From: Mesonia sediminis
Lineage (GTDB): Bacteria; Bacteroidota; Bacteroidia; Flavobacteriales; Flavobacteriaceae
Length of the DNA: 64,000 bases
Direction: 5' to 3'
Assembly (NCBI RefSeq): GCF_042684705.1
Contig: NZ_JBHULZ010000041.1
Location: forward strand, 496,001 to 560,000
Part shown: positions 60,577 through 64,000 of the stretch, piece by piece
Layout: each line of letters opens with the position of its first letter
Position numbering within the stretch: the first letter of the stretch is position 1
Translations under genes and position numbers: made by a program
Notes under the pieces: generated by a model
Told to the model about the DNA's origin: nothing
Seen by the model: the letters and a program-made list of their open reading frames with translations, nothing else
Databases searched by the model: none

Positions 60577-60611
60577 TTTGTGTTTAATAAATACAGAAAC
60601 CAGTATCTTTG
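60577..60611 (+). promoter_or_regulatory. Promoter of tyrS
   Basis: TATCTTTG at 60604-60611 is a perfect -7 element. TTTG at 60577-60580 is 23 bp upstream, a little longer than usual. Transcription would start about 12 bp before the ATG at 60631. Confidence 0.45.
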
Positions 60612-60630
60612 CTAAGATAAATCAGTAACA

Positions 60631-61929
60631 ATGGAGAATAAAAACTTTGTACAAGAACTCAAGTGGAGAGGTATGTTAAATGATGTGATGCCAGGAACAG
60701 AAGAGCATCTACTTGAAAAAATGCGTTCGGCTTATGTAGGTATAGATCCTACCGCAGATTCGCTGCATATTGGCCACTTGGTAGGTGTTATGATGCTGCG
60801 TCACTTTCAACTGGCGGGGCATAAACCAATGGCTTTAATAGGTGGTGCCACGGGTATGATTGGAGACCCTTCTGGAAAATCGGCAGAGCGTAATCTATTA
60901 GATGAAGAAACGCTTAAGCATAACCAAGACAGCATTAAAAAGCAATTAGAACGTTTTCTTGATTTTTCTGAAGGAGAAAACAACGCAATTTTGGTCAATA
61001 ACTATGACTGGATGAAGAATTTTTCTTTTTTAGACTTTGCACGTGATATAGGTAAACATATTACGGTAAATTATATGATGGCAAAAGATTCTGTGAAGAA
61101 ACGTTTTAGTGCTGAATCTAAAGAAGGGATGAGTTTTACTGAATTTACTTATCAATTGATTCAAGGTTATGATTTTTTACACCTTTACCAGCAAAAAGAT
61201 TGCACCTTACAAATGGGAGGTAGCGACCAATGGGGTAATATTACTACCGGTACAGAAATGATTAGAAGAATTGGAAAAGGTAAAGCTTATGCTTTAACCT
61301 GTCCGTTGATTACAAAAGCTGATGGCACAAAATTTGGAAAAACAGAAGGGGGTAATATTTGGTTAGATAAAGAGCGTACCTCACCCTACAAGTTTTACCA
61401 ATATTGGTTAAATACTAGCGATGAGGATGCCGAAAAATATATCAAGATATTTACCTTTTTAGGCCAGCAAGAAATTCAGAACCTTTTGAAAGAACATCAA
61501 GAGGCTCCGCACTTACGTCTACTTCAAAAACGATTAGGAGAGGAGGTGACCATAATGGTACACGGCGAAGAGGATTATGAAAAAGCTATTCAGGCCTCGC
61601 AAGTCCTTTTTGGAAAGAGTACGGCAGAAGACTTAAAAAAATTGGATAAAGCTACTTTTCTAGATGTCTTTGAGGGGGTTCCCCAAGCAGTGGTGAGCAG
61701 AGCCGATATTGAGCAAGGCTTAGATATGATTGCAGCACTATCGGCTAAGACTAATTTTTTATCTAGTAATGGTGAAGCGAGAAGAGCGCTTCAAGCCAAT
61801 AGTATTGCGGTAAATAAAGAAAAAGTAAAGGAGGATTTTGTTATTCAACCAGAAGATCTAATCAATGATCAATATGTGATTCTTAATAAAGGGAAGAAGA
61901 ATACCTATATTATCGCTATTGCGGATTAA
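60631..61929 (+). CDS. tyrS: Tyrosyl-tRNA synthetase
   Basis: The 432-residue class I synthetase has HIGH in DPTADSLHIGHLVGVMML, the Tyr-binding segments GGATGMIGDPSGKSAER and MGGSDQWGNITTG, and KFGKT in place of KMSKS (KADGTKFGKTEGG). The C-terminal S4-type RNA-binding domain is at about 365-430 (SNGEARRALQANSIAVN). It charges tRNA-Tyr. It is monocistronic with its own promoter and is convergent with the LuxE-like gene. Confidence 0.97.
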   Translation: MENKNFVQELKWRGMLNDVMPGTEEHLLEKMRSAYVGIDPTADSLHIGHLVGVMMLRHFQLAGHKPMALIGGATGMIGDPSGKSAERNLLDEETLKHNQDSIKKQLERFLDFSEGENNAILVNNYDWMKNFSFLDFARDIGKHITVNYMMAKDSVKKRFSAESKEGMSFTEFTYQLIQGYDFLHLYQQKDCTLQMGGSDQWGNITTGTEMIRRIGKGKAYALTCPLITKADGTKFGKTEGGNIWLDKERTSPYKFYQYWLNTSDEDAEKYIKIFTFLGQQEIQNLLKEHQEAPHLRLLQKRLGEEVTIMVHGEEDYEKAIQASQVLFGKSTAEDLKKLDKATFLDVFEGVPQAVVSRADIEQGLDMIAALSAKTNFLSSNGEARRALQANSIAVNKEKVKEDFVIQPEDLINDQYVILNKGKKNTYIIAIAD

Positions 61930-61960
61930 ACCAGAGTTTTAAAATACCGTTATAAAAAAA

Positions 61961-61985
61961 GAAACCCCAGCACTGCTGGGGTTTC
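61961..61985. terminator. Palindromic terminator between tyrS and the LuxE-like gene
   Basis: GAAACCCCAGCA is followed after one base by its exact reverse complement, giving a stem of up to 12 bp. On the minus strand it is followed by TTTCTTTTTTT, so it is a strong terminator for the LuxE-like gene. On the plus strand the T run is weak. Confidence 0.8.
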
Positions 61986-62006
61986 CTACTAACTAACCAA
62001 TCTATT

Positions 62007-62027
62007 ATGAAAAAACTTTCATCTTAG
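62007..62027 (+). other. Orphan start codon and six-codon leader, possible gene remnant
   Basis: The CTAACTAACCAATCTATT leader and ATGAAAAAACTTTCATCT resemble the 5' end of flavobacterial exported-protein genes (MKKLSS), but TAG follows at once. No continuation in any frame is seen before the LuxE-like gene ends. It may be a decayed gene start or chance. Confidence 0.25.
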
Positions 62028-62087
62028 CATAATATAAGACGAATTTAAGGCAAAAAACTTACATTTAAAAATAACTTTAACAAAATT

Positions 62088-63071
62088 TTATAATAAAAGT
62101 AAATTGCAGCCGCGAATATCACTAGCGTCAAAGCGGCCAATAACCCTGAATTCATTGGCGTTGAGCTTACTTCCGAGGTCTTGTGTTGCAATAAAAGAGC
62201 ATGAGTGCAAATTGGCTAAATCAATGACGTTTATACCTCCAGTTTTTCCGTTTTTAAGAATTCTAGTGGGTTCTTCAGGATCACGTATTAAAATATCCAT
62301 CCAGGCTGCCGGTTTAAATATTCCTTCTCCCTTCGAGTACGCCTGTGAGAGCAGTTCTGTCATTCCGTATTCACTATGAATGTTTGATAAATTAAATGCT
62401 CTACCAATTACTTGATGCAATTCTTCCCGAATCATTTCTTTTCGTCTGCCTTTCATGCCTCCCGTTTCCATTATTATTGTGTGCTTTAATTCCATCGGAA
62501 ATTGCTCGGCTAGATCCAATAAGGCAAAAGAAACACCTAGTAATAAAGTTTTTTGTTTTTGCGACTCTAGCAATTTTAAGCTCTGCACTAATTCTTCTAA
62601 ATTGTTGAGGTAAAATCCGCTTTTAGCATGATTGCTTTCCACGATTAAATCTTGCGCCATATAAATGAGAGAGGAGCCCTCTCTTTCTAAATAAGCAGGT
62701 AACAGAGCTAGTACAGCATAGTCTTTAATATCTCCGTAAAATTGTTTAAAAGTAGTTCTAAAGCTTCTTTTATAAAGGTTAAGCTTATTTACATAGTGTT
62801 TGCTAGTTGTCTGTCCTGTGGTTCCGCTACTGCTAAAGACAATTTCGGCAGGAGTGCTGGGGCTATAAATTTTATTCGATTTAAAAAACTGAATGGGTAA
62901 AAAGGGAATCTCCTCCTTTTGATCTATCTGTTCTGGTGCTACCTTAAGGTAATCGCAAAACTCTTTGTAAATAGGTACATGACGGTATTGATAATGGAAA
63001 ACTTCAAGACAAACCTCGTCAAAAGTACGCTGGTTGGAAATGGCAAATATTTTATTTTCTAATTTCGTCAT
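62088..63071 (-). CDS. LuxE/PaaK-family acyl-adenylating or acyltransferase protein
   Basis: The 327-residue protein matches the acyl-protein synthetase (LuxE)/phenylacetate-CoA ligase-like superfamily. The AMP motif is SSSGTTGQTTSKHYV, with IPFLPIQFFKSNKIY, LLPAYLEREGSSLIYM, IMETGGMKGRRKE and SEYGMTELLSQAY. It would activate a carboxylate as an acyl-adenylate. Relatives in bacteria lacking lux genes often sit with surface-polysaccharide or aromatic genes; here the neighbours give no clue. It is transcribed alone, with terminators on both sides. Confidence 0.87.
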   Translation of the reverse strand: MTKLENKIFAISNQRTFDEVCLEVFHYQYRHVPIYKEFCDYLKVAPEQIDQKEEIPFLPIQFFKSNKIYSPSTPAEIVFSSSGTTGQTTSKHYVNKLNLYKRSFRTTFKQFYGDIKDYAVLALLPAYLEREGSSLIYMAQDLIVESNHAKSGFYLNNLEELVQSLKLLESQKQKTLLLGVSFALLDLAEQFPMELKHTIIMETGGMKGRRKEMIREELHQVIGRAFNLSNIHSEYGMTELLSQAYSKGEGIFKPAAWMDILIRDPEEPTRILKNGKTGGINVIDLANLHSCSFIATQDLGSKLNANEFRVIGRFDASDIRGCNLLLL

Positions 63072-63103
63072 TTTGCGAATGCATTTGAGGCAAAATTACG
63101 AAT

Positions 63104-63133
63104 AAAAAAAGCGCTCTGGTGTAGAGCGCTTTT
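63104..63133 (-). terminator. Terminator of the T9SS type A protein gene
   Basis: AAAGCGCTCT pairs with AGAGCGCTTT around GGTGT. On the minus strand a seven-T run follows. It lies 20 bp beyond the stop codon at 63156 and upstream of the LuxE-like gene. Confidence 0.85.
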
Positions 63134-63155
63134 ATAAATTGAAAAACGAATCAAC

Positions 63156-64000
63156 TTATTCAACAATTAGCTTTTGTGTAACGGTGTTACCATCTGCTTT
63201 GATTTGTACCAAGTACATACCGGCAGCGAAGTTAGATACGTCAATAGTTTTTATGGCGTTATTGGCCTTAAAAATTTGCTCTCCTAAAATCGTGTAAATA
63301 CTCACTTCTACCTCGTTTAAATCGCGGTACTCAAAGTTAACCACAGATCCGTTAGCAGGGTTAGGGTACATATTGATTTTGCTTAATAACTCAACAGATT
63401 GAGTAGATAAGGCAGCGTTAAAGTCGTTAGAACTTCTTGGGAATATTTGAGCAGTTACGTTTGTTCCGTCATCGTAAGATGAAGCGATTCCTACTACATT
63501 TTGGTATTGTCCCGCGATTACGGTACCAATATAATCTGCACTGTAGAAGTTGGTTCTTAATACTGTATTGTCATTACCATCGTTTAAAGTATAGTTGGTG
63601 CCAGTTGCAAAAGTAGCTGTACCATCTGCTTCAGTAATGGTTACATTTTGAAATGCAATTAACTCAGACTCATACATCTCTGGATTAGCATTGTAAGCGC
63701 TTATGCTAAGAATTTGTGGAGCAACGCTATTACCTGTTGAAGTAGCTGCACCTGGATCGGTTTCTGGTACAAATTGCATAATGCCACCAAACTCGGTTAA
63801 AGTACCCTCAATTCCTGTGATTCCGTCACCGATGTTATACGTAGTAGTAATTACACCGTTGTTATCATCGATTAAGATTGCAGCAGTAGCATCTTGAATA
63901 TACTTCTGGCCTCTAAAAGACTGTTGCATTGTAAGTACAGCCTCACCGGTTAAGATGTATTTCTCGTTTAAGGTTTGTGTTCTTAAGGTAGCTAAATCTG
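63156..64000 (-). CDS. T9SS type A secreted protein, C-terminal part (runs off the right edge)
   Basis: The frame is open to the window edge; the ATG at 63929 is internal, since the preceding 23 codons read DLATLRTQTLNEKYILTGEA in the same frame. About 280 residues are visible. The upstream part resembles OB-fold repeats found in exported flavobacterial nucleases and adhesins (RGQKYIQDATAAILIDD, ELIAFQNVTI, YQNVVGIASSYDDG). The last 80 residues are a type A sorting domain (INMYPNPANGSVVNFEYRD, VSIYTILGEQIF, FAAGMYLVQIKADGNTVTQK, LIVE). It should be secreted or anchored through the T9SS. The enzymatic part lies outside the window. Confidence 0.9.
   Translation of the reverse strand, partial: DLATLRTQTLNEKYILTGEAVLTMQQSFRGQKYIQDATAAILIDDNNGVITTTYNIGDGITGIEGTLTEFGGIMQFVPETDPGAATSTGNSVAPQILSISAYNANPEMYESELIAFQNVTITEADGTATFATGTNYTLNDGNDNTVLRTNFYSADYIGTVIAGQYQNVVGIASSYDDGTNVTAQIFPRSSNDFNAALSTQSVELLSKINMYPNPANGSVVNFEYRDLNEVEVSIYTILGEQIFKANNAIKTIDVSNFAAGMYLVQIKADGNTVTQKLIVE

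Noticed and set aside
1..64000. CRISPR arrays, insertion sequences, prophage or known defence genes
   Set aside because: Both strands were scanned by eye; no regularly spaced direct repeats, transposases, Cas, restriction or phage structural genes were found.

Overview
The window is a chromosomal segment of a low-GC Bacteroidota, almost certainly a member of the Flavobacteriaceae. Evidence for this: type IX secretion (T9SS) C-terminal sorting domains of both type A and type B; Bacteroidota promoters of the form TTTG-N19-TAnnTTTG; few Shine-Dalgarno sequences; SusC/TonB-type receptors with a carboxypeptidase-regulatory-like N-terminus; and families largely confined to this phylum (DUF3127, DUF3098, DUF4271, DUF4296, GYDIA-type GHMP kinase). 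Most of it is ordinary, densely packed core genome with many 1-17 bp gene overlaps and strong bidirectional terminators between convergent genes.

Layout. 1-5.3 kb: N-terminus of a sensor kinase, a TPP riboswitch with an apparent terminator platform driving a TonB-dependent receptor (probable thiamin or precursor uptake), a small lipoprotein, greA behind a leader hairpin, and purine nucleoside phosphorylase. 5.5-9.6 kb: a 1354-residue T9SS type B surface protein with seven tandem ~70-residue repeats. 9.6-13.5 kb: an AT-rich accessory stretch with an orphan Rhs C-terminal tip, two coupled paralogous lipoproteins, and a second coupled lipoprotein pair behind an operator-like inverted repeat. 13.5-14.0 kb: tRNA-Phe, with its 3' tail and terminator duplicated 364 bp away around a decayed GIY-YIG nuclease gene. 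14-21.8 kb: coaX, an outer-membrane protein, a TPR protein, lptC, a small membrane protein, a CNNM/CBS protein and a PpiD-like foldase, serving envelope biogenesis.

21.8-24 kb: mevalonate-pathway pair (GHMP kinase, HMG-CoA reductase). 24.2-30.9 kb: peptide utilisation (DPP-IV peptidase, two POT transporters) followed by a thioredoxin-like protein. 30.9-35.6 kb: surE, a membrane protein, lpxB, an NlpC/P60 lipoprotein and comEC in one minus-strand run. 35.9-42.8 kb: C-terminal processing protease, an ABC permease, HIT protein, sensor kinase, flavin reductase, DUF3127, aat. 42.8-50.5 kb: DUF2490, tag, thioredoxin-like protein, truB-uppP-DUF3098-ftsX operon, leuS. 50.6-64 kb: Kbp-like BON-LysM protein, zinc peptidase, saccharopine dehydrogenase-family protein, DUF423, pckA, hemD, DUF4271, polyprenol-phosphate mannosyltransferase, dihydroorotase, DUF4296, an epimerase, tyrS, a LuxE/PaaK-like enzyme and the C-terminal part of a T9SS type A protein.

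No CRISPR array, transposase, integrase, prophage or recognisable defence island is visible. The parts that most deserve a second look are the tRNA-tail-bracketed GIY-YIG unit, the Rhs tip with its coupled lipoproteins, the greA leader hairpin, the SSB-like acidic tip on the DUF3127 protein, and the substituted metal-binding histidine in the dihydroorotase.
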